NCBI RefSeq assembly: GCF_012276985.1
Contig: NZ_JAAXMM010000018.1
Coordinates: forward strand, 1-64,000
Direction of reading: 5' to 3'
Source: Agrobacterium sp. a22-2
GTDB lineage: Bacteria > Pseudomonadota > Alphaproteobacteria > Rhizobiales > Rhizobiaceae
Length of the DNA: 64,000 bases
Shown: piece by piece, positions 57,350 to 64,000 of the stretch
Numbering within the stretch: the first letter of the stretch is position 1
Layout of the letters: every line of letters starts with the position of its first letter
Program-made: the position numbers and the translations under genes
Notes under the pieces: generated by a model
The model's input: the letters and a program-made list of their open reading frames with translations, nothing else
Databases searched by the model: none
What the model was told of the DNA's origin: nothing

Positions 57350-59425
57350 GTGTCTGAGCAAAACGAGAATACGCCCGGAATCCAGTCGCAGGTTGCCGGT
57401 ATCGACGTCGGCGGCACCTTTACCGATCTGGTGCTGTTCGACGCGACCCATGGGACGGTGCGCCTTGCCAAGGTTCCGACAACGCTCGACAATCAGGCGA
57501 CCGGCGTTCTGAATGCACTCGACGCGGCGCAAGCCGATATCGCAGCCCTCGACCTGATCGTGCATGGCACCACCACGACGACCAATGCCGTTCTGGAACG
57601 CCATCTCTGCAAGACGGGCCTGATCACCACCATGGGCTTTCGCGATGTGCTGGAGCTTGGCCGCCGCACCCGGCCGCAGCCCTATGGCATGAAAGGCGAA
57701 TTCAAGCCGATCATTCCCCGCGACCTGAGGCTCGAAATCCCCGAGCGCATGGATGCGAGCGGCAAAGTGCTGGTAACGCTCGACGAGGACGCTTTGCGCG
57801 GCGCGCTACAGGTCCTGATCGACAAGGACTGCGAGTCCCTGGTCATCCACTTCCTGCACGCCTATGCCAATCCCGCCCATGAGCTGCGGGCCGGCGAGAT
57901 TGCCCGTGAGGTTTGGCCGAACGGCAATATCACGCTTGGCCATGCCCTTTTGTCGGAAAGCCGCGAATTCGAGCGTGGCGTGACCGCTGCCGTCAATGCC
58001 TCCATCCAGCCGCTGCTGCGCCGCTATGTCGAGCGGCTTGCCGATCAACTGGCCAGCCGCGGTTATCGCCACGACGTTCTCGTCATGAACGGCAATGGCG
58101 GCATGGTCTCGGCCCGCCATGTGGCGAATGAAGCCGCCAAGACGGTAATGTCCGGCCCGGCCTCCGGCGTCATGGCGGCCGCCTATACCGGCCGGCGCGC
58201 CGGCATGCCGGATCTCATCACCTATGACATGGGCGGCACCTCCACCGACGTGGCGCTGATCCGCAATGCCGAACCCGCCGTCTCCAACGAGATCGAGGTG
58301 GAATATGCCATGCCGATCCATGTGCCGATGGTCGATGTGCGCACGGTGGGCGCAGGCGGCGGCTCGATTGCACGGATCACCGCAGCCGGGCTTCTGCAGG
58401 TTGGCCCCGAGAGCGCCGGCGCCTCGCCCGGCCCGATCTGCTACGGCCGCGGCGGAACCCGGCCGACCATCTCGGATGCCAACCTGCTGCTCGGCCGCCT
58501 CGATCCGGGCCGGTTGAATTCCGTTCCGGGCGGCATGTCGCTTGACCACGTCAAAGGCATTTTCGAACGAGATCTCGGCGCGCCGCTCGGCCTCGATGCA
58601 ACGGCTGCGGCAGCCGCTGTCATCCATGTCGCCAATGCCCGCATGGCCGATGCCGTGCGCATGGTCTCCGTCAGCCTCGGTGAAGACCCGCGCGACTTCG
58701 CGCTCTTTGCCTTCGGCGGCGCCGGTCCACTGCATGCAACGGCGATCGCCCGCGAACTGGGCATTCCCAAGGTGCTGGCGCCATCTCGCCCCGGCATCAC
58801 CAATGCGCTCGGCTGCGTCGTCGCGGATCTGCGCCACGATTTCGTCAATACGGTCAATCGCCCGCTCTCCGTGGTCGATATCGATGCGGTGCATGCCCTC
58901 TTTGCCCGCCAGTCGGAGGAAGGCCGCCGGCTGATCGACAAGGAAGCCGTCGCTATCCGCGAGATCCGCGAGATCTGTTCGGTCGACATGCAGTTCATCG
59001 GCCAGACTCACCTGCTGCGTGTTCCCCTGCCCGGACCGATGCCAACCCTCGACGAACTTCAGACACGCTTCGAAGAGGCCTATTTCCAGCGCTTCCATGT
59101 CGAACTGCCGGAGATTCGCGCCAGCCTGGTCAATGTCAACACCTCGGTCATAGGCCGTCGCGCAGAGATCGATCTGTCGCTGCTGATCGATCCGACTGGA
59201 CGTAAGCAGACGCTAACCGAAGCCCAGACCGGCAACCGCTCCGTCTGGTTCGACGCCTGGCATGACACGCCAATCTACTGGCGCGATTTCCTGCCGCTGG
59301 ACGCGGTAATCCAGGGCCCGGCCATCGTCGAGCAGATGGACACCACCATCCTTATCGAACCCGGCGACAGTGCCGCCCAAGATCGCGACGGCAATATCAT
59401 CATCACCATCGGAGGCCGCCTGTGA
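57350..59425 (+). CDS. hyuA: Hydantoinase/5-oxoprolinase A subunit (HyuA-like)
   Basis: From GTG 57350 the protein is 691 residues. The N-terminal ATP site is IDVGGTFTDLVLFD, then HGTTTTTNAVLERHL, ALLSESREFERGVTAAVNAS, NGNGGMVSARHV, MSGPASGVMAAAYTGRR and TYDMGGTSTDVALI. The second half has DVRTVGAGGGSIARI and FALFAFGGAGPLHATAIARELG. This is the ATP-dependent half of N-methylhydantoinase/5-oxoprolinase enzymes, which open cyclic amides with ATP. Here the likely substrate is the lactam 1,4,5,6-tetrahydro-6-oxonicotinate, in place of the enamidase used by Eubacterium (inference). Longer in-frame extensions into the preceding gene are excluded. Confidence 0.88.
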   Translation: MSEQNENTPGIQSQVAGIDVGGTFTDLVLFDATHGTVRLAKVPTTLDNQATGVLNALDAAQADIAALDLIVHGTTTTTNAVLERHLCKTGLITTMGFRDVLELGRRTRPQPYGMKGEFKPIIPRDLRLEIPERMDASGKVLVTLDEDALRGALQVLIDKDCESLVIHFLHAYANPAHELRAGEIAREVWPNGNITLGHALLSESREFERGVTAAVNASIQPLLRRYVERLADQLASRGYRHDVLVMNGNGGMVSARHVANEAAKTVMSGPASGVMAAAYTGRRAGMPDLITYDMGGTSTDVALIRNAEPAVSNEIEVEYAMPIHVPMVDVRTVGAGGGSIARITAAGLLQVGPESAGASPGPICYGRGGTRPTISDANLLLGRLDPGRLNSVPGGMSLDHVKGIFERDLGAPLGLDATAAAAAVIHVANARMADAVRMVSVSLGEDPRDFALFAFGGAGPLHATAIARELGIPKVLAPSRPGITNALGCVVADLRHDFVNTVNRPLSVVDIDAVHALFARQSEEGRRLIDKEAVAIREIREICSVDMQFIGQTHLLRVPLPGPMPTLDELQTRFEEAYFQRFHVELPEIRASLVNVNTSVIGRRAEIDLSLLIDPTGRKQTLTEAQTGNRSVWFDAWHDTPIYWRDFLPLDAVIQGPAIVEQMDTTILIEPGDSAAQDRDGNIIITIGGRL

Positions 59426-61158
59426 GCATCGATCCGATCACACTCTCCGTCATCCAGTCCGGCCTGCAGCAGGTCTGCGACGAGATGGACCTGACCTTTT
59501 CGCGCGCCGCCTTCTCGCCGGTGATTGCCGAGGCCAATGACCGCTCCGACGGCATCTATTCCGCCGTCGATGGTTCGCTGATCGCGCAGGGGCTGACCGG
59601 CCTGCCGGTTTTTGTCGGCACGATGCAATATTCCACCCGCACGCTGATCGAGATGATCGCCGCCGGCAAGGCCGCCGAACCGAAACCGGGCGATATCTAC
59701 ATCGTCAACGACCCCTATCTCGGCGGCACCCATCTGATGGATGTGCGCTTCGCCATGCCCGTCTATCGCGATGGCAAGATCTTCTGCTGGCTGTCCAATA
59801 CCGGCCATTGGCCCGATACCGGCGGCGCCGTTCCGGGCGGCTTTTCGGCCTCGGCCACCTCGGTCGAGCAGGAAGGCCTGCGCCTGCCGCCGGTTCGCCT
59901 CTTCAAGCAGGGCAGGCTCGACACCGAAATCTACGCCATTATCTGCTCCAACATCCGCGTCTCGGAGCAGCGCATCGGCGACGTGAAGGCGCAGGCCGCG
60001 GCCCTGCTGGTCGGCGAACAGCGCCTAGCCCGCATTCTCGACCGCTACGGCGACGACACCGTGACGGAGGCGATCGCCGAACTGCGGGTGCGCGCCGCCG
60101 AGCAGATGCGGGCCAATATCAGGCTCATCCCGGATGGGACCTATCACTCGACCGCCTATGTCGACAGCGACGGCGTGGTCAACGAGCCGCTGGAGATCCG
60201 CCTCGCCATCACGGCCACGAACGGCGAACTCGACTTCGACTTCACCGGCTCGTCCAGGCCCTGCATCGGCCCGATGAACTCCGTGCTGGCAACGACACTG
60301 TCGTCCGTCTATCTCGCCATGCGCCACATCTTCCCCGATGTGCCGATCAGCGCCGGCGCTTTTGAGCCCCTGAAGGTCAAGCGGCCGGAGGGCACTTTCC
60401 TCGATGCGCGATATCCCCGACCCGTCTCGGGCTGCGCTGCTGAAGTGAGCCAACGCATCGCCGAAGCGGTGTTTGCCGCCCTGGTCGAAGCCCTGCCGGA
60501 TCGCGTCACTGCGTCGCCGGCCGGCAGTTCCGGCAATTTTGCACTCGGCGGCCACGATCCGGAACGCAATCGCGGCTATGTCATGTACCAGATCTCCGGT
60601 GGCGGCTATGGCGGCAACGCCGATCACGACGGACTGGCCAATGGCTGCTCGACGATCGGCATTTCCAAGGCGCCGCCGGTCGAGATCATGGAGCAGCAGT
60701 TCCCGGTTCTCTACCATCGTTATGCGCTGCGCGAAGGGTCCGGCGGTGCCGGCCACCATCGCGGCGGCTTCGGCCTCGACTACGAAATCGAACTGCGGCG
60801 CGGCGATGCCACCGCGAGCTTCGTCATGGACCACGGCCGCTTCGGCCCGCCCGGCGCTCTGGGTGGCAAGGATGGTCAGCCCAACACCGTGACCGTCTGG
60901 CGCGACGGCATTCCGATGACACCGGAACATCTGTCGAAGGCGCAGGATATCCCCCTGAAGCCTGGCGATCGGGTGCGCGTGCGGACACCCGGAGGCGGTG
61001 GTTATGGCGATCCGCTGACCCGCGATCCACAGGCCGTGGCTGAAGACGTGCGCCTGGGCCGCTATACCGTGAAGGATGCCAACACCTTGTTCGGCGTAGA
61101 ATTGGACCAAGCCGGAATGCCGGACATGCCTGCAACCGAAAGGCTGCGCATTCGGTAA
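59422..61158 (+). CDS. hyuB: Hydantoinase/5-oxoprolinase B subunit (HyuB-like)
   Basis: The 578-residue protein starts at GTG 59422, overlapping hyuA by four bases. It shows B-subunit motifs: DPITLSVIQSGLQQVCDEMD, RAAFSPVIAEANDRSDGIYS, DIYIVNDPYLGGTHLMDVRF, SAGAFEPLKVKRPEGTFLDA, ASPAGSSGNFALGG, YQISGGGYGGNADHDGLANG and the C-terminal RVRTPGGGGYGDPLTRD. A and B subunits together carry out ATP-driven ring opening. It ends the regulon, 115 bp before the LacI gene. Confidence 0.9.
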   Translation: MSIDPITLSVIQSGLQQVCDEMDLTFSRAAFSPVIAEANDRSDGIYSAVDGSLIAQGLTGLPVFVGTMQYSTRTLIEMIAAGKAAEPKPGDIYIVNDPYLGGTHLMDVRFAMPVYRDGKIFCWLSNTGHWPDTGGAVPGGFSASATSVEQEGLRLPPVRLFKQGRLDTEIYAIICSNIRVSEQRIGDVKAQAAALLVGEQRLARILDRYGDDTVTEAIAELRVRAAEQMRANIRLIPDGTYHSTAYVDSDGVVNEPLEIRLAITATNGELDFDFTGSSRPCIGPMNSVLATTLSSVYLAMRHIFPDVPISAGAFEPLKVKRPEGTFLDARYPRPVSGCAAEVSQRIAEAVFAALVEALPDRVTASPAGSSGNFALGGHDPERNRGYVMYQISGGGYGGNADHDGLANGCSTIGISKAPPVEIMEQQFPVLYHRYALREGSGGAGHHRGGFGLDYEIELRRGDATASFVMDHGRFGPPGALGGKDGQPNTVTVWRDGIPMTPEHLSKAQDIPLKPGDRVRVRTPGGGGYGDPLTRDPQAVAEDVRLGRYTVKDANTLFGVELDQAGMPDMPATERLRIR

Positions 61159-61273
61159 AACGGGTCGGATCTTGTCACGACGGCCGGTTTGCGAAGTCGC
61201 CAGCAACAGTATGCAGGCGCTGCGGCAATCTGCTATGCCATGAGAGGTTTCCCCTCAGCCCTTGCGAGCACCA

Positions 61274-62302
61274 ATGCGACGACCGACGATCCAGGACCTT
61301 GCCAAGGCGGCCAATGTCAGCGTCGCCACGGTGGATCGCATCCTGAGCGGACGCGCCAAAGTCAGGCAAGAAACCATGCAGGCCGTGCAGGAAGCAGCGA
61401 CCCGTATCAATTTCTACGGTGCCAATGCCATTCGCCATCGCGTGCTGGCCGATGTGCCCGAATATCATCTTGGTTTCATCCTGCAGAAGGAGCGACACCA
61501 CTTCTATCAGGGCTTCGCCAGCATGATCGAAGAAAAGGCCGCCGCCCAGACCAACCGCCGGATCCGGGTGACCGTCCGGTTTGCCAAAAGCACCGTGCCG
61601 CAGGACCTGGCCGAGCTTTTCAACGGCATGTCCGGCAGGGTCCAGGCGGTCGCGGCCACCGGACTGGATCATCCGAGCGTCAGCAACGCCGTGGCGGCGC
61701 TAAAGGGCCGTGGTATCCCGACATTCTCGCTGTTGTCGGATTTCGCTCCGGGCATCCGCGAAAGCTATATCGGCACCAATAACCTGCGGGTCGGTCGAAC
61801 AGTCGGATGGCTGATGGCAAATATTGCCAAACGCCCCGGCAAGATCGGGGTCTTCATCGGCGGACATCGATTCCATGGCCACGAATTGCGGGAAACGGGC
61901 GTTCGCAGCTATTTCCGGGAATATGCGCCCGAATTCGAATTGCTCAACTCCCAGGCCAACCTCGAGACACGGCAACTAACCTATGAGGCGACCTCGGAGC
62001 TGCTGGAACGCCACCCTGACCTCGCTGGTCTTTATGTCGCCGGCGGCGGCATGGAAGGCGCCATCGCCGCGGTCAGGGAGCAGCGCGCACCCGGGGATCT
62101 TGTCCTGATCGTCAACGAGTTGACGCCGGAATCCCAGCAGGCCCTTCAGGATCGCGTGGTATCCGCGGTGATGGCCACGCCCTTGCCGCAGCTGTGCGAC
62201 GATCTGTTGTCGCTGATGATCCATACGATCGATAATGGAATGGCGGAAACACCGGGACAGCGCTTTCTTCCTATTCAGATCTACACGCCCGAGAGTTTCT
62301 GA
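61274..62302 (+). CDS. LacI-family transcriptional regulator
   Basis: From ATG 61274 (a TTG 12 bases earlier is possible) the protein is 342 residues. The LacI helix-turn-helix plus hinge is TIQDLAKAANVSVATVDRIL and SGRAKVRQETMQAVQEAATR. The rest is a periplasmic-binding-like sugar domain (HLGFILQKERHHFYQGFAS, GRTVGWLMANIAKRPGKIG, AGLYVAGGGMEGAIAAVREQ). A tandem palindrome follows the gene, in front of the isomerase and inositol dehydrogenase genes, and is its probable target. A polyol such as inositol is the expected inducer. Confidence 0.9.
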   Translation: MRRPTIQDLAKAANVSVATVDRILSGRAKVRQETMQAVQEAATRINFYGANAIRHRVLADVPEYHLGFILQKERHHFYQGFASMIEEKAAAQTNRRIRVTVRFAKSTVPQDLAELFNGMSGRVQAVAATGLDHPSVSNAVAALKGRGIPTFSLLSDFAPGIRESYIGTNNLRVGRTVGWLMANIAKRPGKIGVFIGGHRFHGHELRETGVRSYFREYAPEFELLNSQANLETRQLTYEATSELLERHPDLAGLYVAGGGMEGAIAAVREQRAPGDLVLIVNELTPESQQALQDRVVSAVMATPLPQLCDDLLSLMIHTIDNGMAETPGQRFLPIQIYTPESF

Positions 62303-62554
62303 AATGATGGATTTCCATCATTCATAAGATGCATTTCCATCAGCAATGAAATTCTTTGCGACGGTCTTCGATTGACCCTTAACGGTTTTCCGTGAAATCT
62401 GCCGGCCAAGGCGCTGCGGAGGAGCACGCGTCGTTCGACACGATCAATGGCTGTTTGCGGTCCGCATCGCACGATGCGGCAGGCGATCCGTTGCGCGCTT
62501 CTGTCGGCCTGCTCCCCCGCAAGACCACCGAATGCAGATTAGACGGAGACCGCC
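62303..62554. promoter_or_regulatory. Control region between LacI gene and isomerase gene with tandem operator
   Basis: Two copies of a 16-bp palindrome occur here. The first, at 62305-62320, has perfect 7-bp arms (TGATGGA-TT-TCCATCA). The second, at 62327-62342, is AGATGCATTTCCATCA. The start-to-start distance is 22 bp, two helical turns. The arms are right for a LacI-type dimer. The remaining 212 bp to the isomerase ATG hold no gene that I can see. Confidence 0.7.
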
Positions 62555-63454
62555 ATGCGCATTGCCCTCGACCCCCACATGCACCGATTCACCAGTCTCG
62601 AGGAATTGCCGCGCAAGGTGCGCGAGCTTGGCTATGATTGGATCGAGCTCAGCCCGCGCGGCGATTTCCTCGAATGGTTCAAGGCGCCGCGGGTCTTTCC
62701 CGATCGTATTCGATCGTTCAAGCAGGCGCTCGCCGCCGAGAACGTGAAGATCGCCTCGCTGCTGCCGATGTATCGCTGGGCTTCCAATGACGAGACCGAG
62801 CGCCAGGCCGCGGTCAAGCATTGGAAACGCGCCATCGAGATCGCCGTCGAGTTGGAGGTGGATACGATGAATTCCGAGTTCGGCCGCGGCCCCCATCCCG
62901 ACAAGGGCTCCTGCTACTGCTGCCACACTGGCTCGATGATCGAGGCCTGTGAGGATGCCTGGTGGCGCTCGATGGAAGAGCTTGTGCCGATCTTCGAGCG
63001 CGAGGGCATCCAGCTCAATGTCGAGCCGCACCCGGAAGACTGGTGTGAGACGCTGCAGCCGGCGCTCGACATCATCCGCACCGTCAATTCGAAGAACGTC
63101 AAGTTCCTCTACTGCGCGCCGCACACCTTCTATTTCGGCGACGACACCAAGGCCATGCTGCGCGAGGCGAAGGACGTTCTGGCCCATGTGCATGTCGGCG
63201 ATACCTTCAATCACAAGGCCTCGTCCGGCCTTCGCTACATCGTCAACCCGCCGGGCTCAGCCGCCCGCGTGCACCAGCATCTCAACATTGGCCAAGGCGA
63301 AGTGCCCTGGGACGACTTCTTCGGCACGCTCGCCGAGATCGGCTTCGACGGCATCATGACCTCCTGCGTGTTCGCCTGGGAGGACAGGGCCGACGAGTCG
63401 AGCCGGTTCATGCGGACCGAAATGCAGAAATACATCGACAGACACTGGAAGTGA
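62555..63454 (+). CDS. Sugar phosphate isomerase/epimerase (xylose-isomerase-like TIM barrel), polyol locus
   Basis: The 299-residue protein is an AP-endonuclease-2/xylose-isomerase-like TIM barrel: ELGYDWIELSPRGDFLEWFK, VDTMNSEFGRGPHPDKGSCY, IQLNVEPHPEDWCE, LAHVHVGDTFNH and QGEVPWDDFFGTLAEIGFDG. The glutamate of NVEPHP and the His/Asp of HVHVGD are typical metal ligands. An unusual cysteine cluster (GSCYCCHTGS) stands out. It lies 10 bp before an inositol dehydrogenase gene, so a step in inositol or related polyol breakdown (IolE/IolH type) is likely. Confidence 0.8.
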   Translation: MRIALDPHMHRFTSLEELPRKVRELGYDWIELSPRGDFLEWFKAPRVFPDRIRSFKQALAAENVKIASLLPMYRWASNDETERQAAVKHWKRAIEIAVELEVDTMNSEFGRGPHPDKGSCYCCHTGSMIEACEDAWWRSMEELVPIFEREGIQLNVEPHPEDWCETLQPALDIIRTVNSKNVKFLYCAPHTFYFGDDTKAMLREAKDVLAHVHVGDTFNHKASSGLRYIVNPPGSAARVHQHLNIGQGEVPWDDFFGTLAEIGFDGIMTSCVFAWEDRADESSRFMRTEMQKYIDRHWK

Positions 63455-63464
63455 GGGTTTAGAC

Positions 63465-64000
63465 GTGACGTTAAGAATTGGAGTTATCGGCACCGGCGCC
63501 ATTGGTCGCGACCATGCGCGGCGAATCAACAAAGTTTTGCAGGGCGGTCGTATCGTCGCGCTATCGGACGTCAATATCGCCTCTTGCGAGGCTGTAAAAA
63601 ATGATATCGCGCCCGATGCACAGATCTTCACAACCGGCGAGGAGCTGATCGCCAGTCCTGACGTCGACGCCGTGCTGGTCACGTCCTGGGGCGCCACCCA
63701 CGAGCAATATGTGCTGGCCGCCATTGCAGCCGGAAAGCCGTGTTTCTGCGAGAAGCCGCTGGCAACCACGGCGGAAGGGGCACGGCGGATCGTCGATGCC
63801 GAGGTTGCCTTCGGACGCCGGCTCGTCCAGGTCGGCTTCATGCGCCGCTACGATGCCGGCTATCTTGCGCTGAAAAAGATCGTGGACTCCCAGATCGGAG
63901 CACCGTTGATGGTTCATGCGGCCCACCGCAATCCGGCCGTTCCCGAACAGTATGTGACGCCGATGGCGATCCACGACACGCTGATCCACGAAATCGACGT
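63465..64000 (+). CDS. idhA: Inositol 2-dehydrogenase (Gfo/Idh/MocA family), 5' part
   Basis: The frame opens at GTG 63465 and runs off the window after about 178 codons. It reads VTLRIGVIGTGAIGRDHARR (NAD site GxGxxG), then EELIASPDVDAVLVTSWGAT, AAGKPCFCEKPLATT with the EKP motif, RRLVQVGFMRRYDAGY and AIHDTLIHEID with the conserved HD/His region. This is very close to rhizobial inositol 2-dehydrogenase as I remember it. The enzyme oxidises myo-inositol to scyllo-inosose with NAD. The 3' half lies outside the window. Confidence 0.88.
   Translation, partial: MTLRIGVIGTGAIGRDHARRINKVLQGGRIVALSDVNIASCEAVKNDIAPDAQIFTTGEELIASPDVDAVLVTSWGATHEQYVLAAIAAGKPCFCEKPLATTAEGARRIVDAEVAFGRRLVQVGFMRRYDAGYLALKKIVDSQIGAPLMVHAAHRNPAVPEQYVTPMAIHDTLIHEID

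Noticed and set aside
1..64000. CRISPR arrays, tRNA/rRNA genes, transposases, riboswitches
   Set aside because: I looked for regularly spaced repeats, tRNA-like cloverleafs and transposase motifs and saw none convincing. tRNA detection by eye is imperfect.

Overview
The window reads as a chromosomal or chromid segment of an alphaproteobacterium in the Rhizobiaceae (Rhizobium/Agrobacterium/Sinorhizobium relatives). Support comes from the glxABCD-glnT nitrogen locus, the NepR/PhyR/EcfG general stress response genes, a rhizobial-type inositol dehydrogenase at the right edge, high GC, and mostly ordinary housekeeping and catabolic operons. I see no insertion sequences, phage genes, CRISPR arrays, tRNAs or rRNAs. 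This is dense core/accessory metabolism rather than a mobile island.

Layout. (1) 33-8900: surface polysaccharide locus with a flippase, a GumK-like and a GT4 glycosyltransferase, a Wzz/GumC-type co-polymerase whose C-terminal kinase-like domain lacks a P-loop, a Wzy-like membrane protein and a secreted GH5 glycanase. (2) 9078-15567: glxA regulator, glxBCD (a split glutamate-synthase-like complex, homologous in layout to N-methylglutamate synthase), glnT (a GS-III/GmaS homologue) and purU. (3) 15684-23000: a three-domain kinase/peptidase-like/aminotransferase-fold fusion that resembles hydroxylysine kinase plus phosphohydroxylysine phospho-lyase. It sits with a LysR regulator, an AmaA-like FAD oxidase and an AmaB/ALDH7-type dehydrogenase, so two routes appear to meet at 2-aminoadipate semialdehyde. 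(4) 23171-30958: an APH-AAA fusion, exbB-exbD-tonB, ppsA and a PfkB kinase. (5) 31170-39283: a general stress response island with EcfG sigma factor, two NepR anti-sigma factors, PhyR, an HWE kinase, a receiver with a degenerate acidic pocket, and small membrane/stress proteins (two DUF1328, DUF883, holin-like, CsbD). I find eight exact GGAAC-N16-CGTT promoters here, each in front of one of these genes. (6) 39312-41940: a DNA ligase and its associated exonuclease.

(7) 42211-61158 is the most interesting part: a probable nicotinate degradation regulon of the reductive type. NicA/NicB would make 6-hydroxynicotinate and a 6-hydroxynicotinate reductase homologue would reduce the ring. A HyuA/HyuB pair, homologous to ATP-dependent 5-oxoprolinase, is proposed to open the resulting lactam. 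Also present are a UPF0280 (ApbE-like fold) protein, two paralogous AA_synth proteins, a branched-chain-amino-acid-type ABC transporter, an unknown polytopic membrane protein and a MarR regulator. Five copies of one 18-bp motif (consensus TCGTTYGYAYACAAACAA) lie in front of nicA, the membrane protein, the transporter, the marR/reductase promoter pair and hyuA, tying the region into one regulon.

(8) 61274-64000: a LacI regulator, a tandem palindromic operator, a sugar isomerase and the start of an inositol 2-dehydrogenase. Most remaining open frames, including several over 700 codons, are antisense shadows of GC-rich genes. Family names are by eye from the translated sequence; no database search was run.
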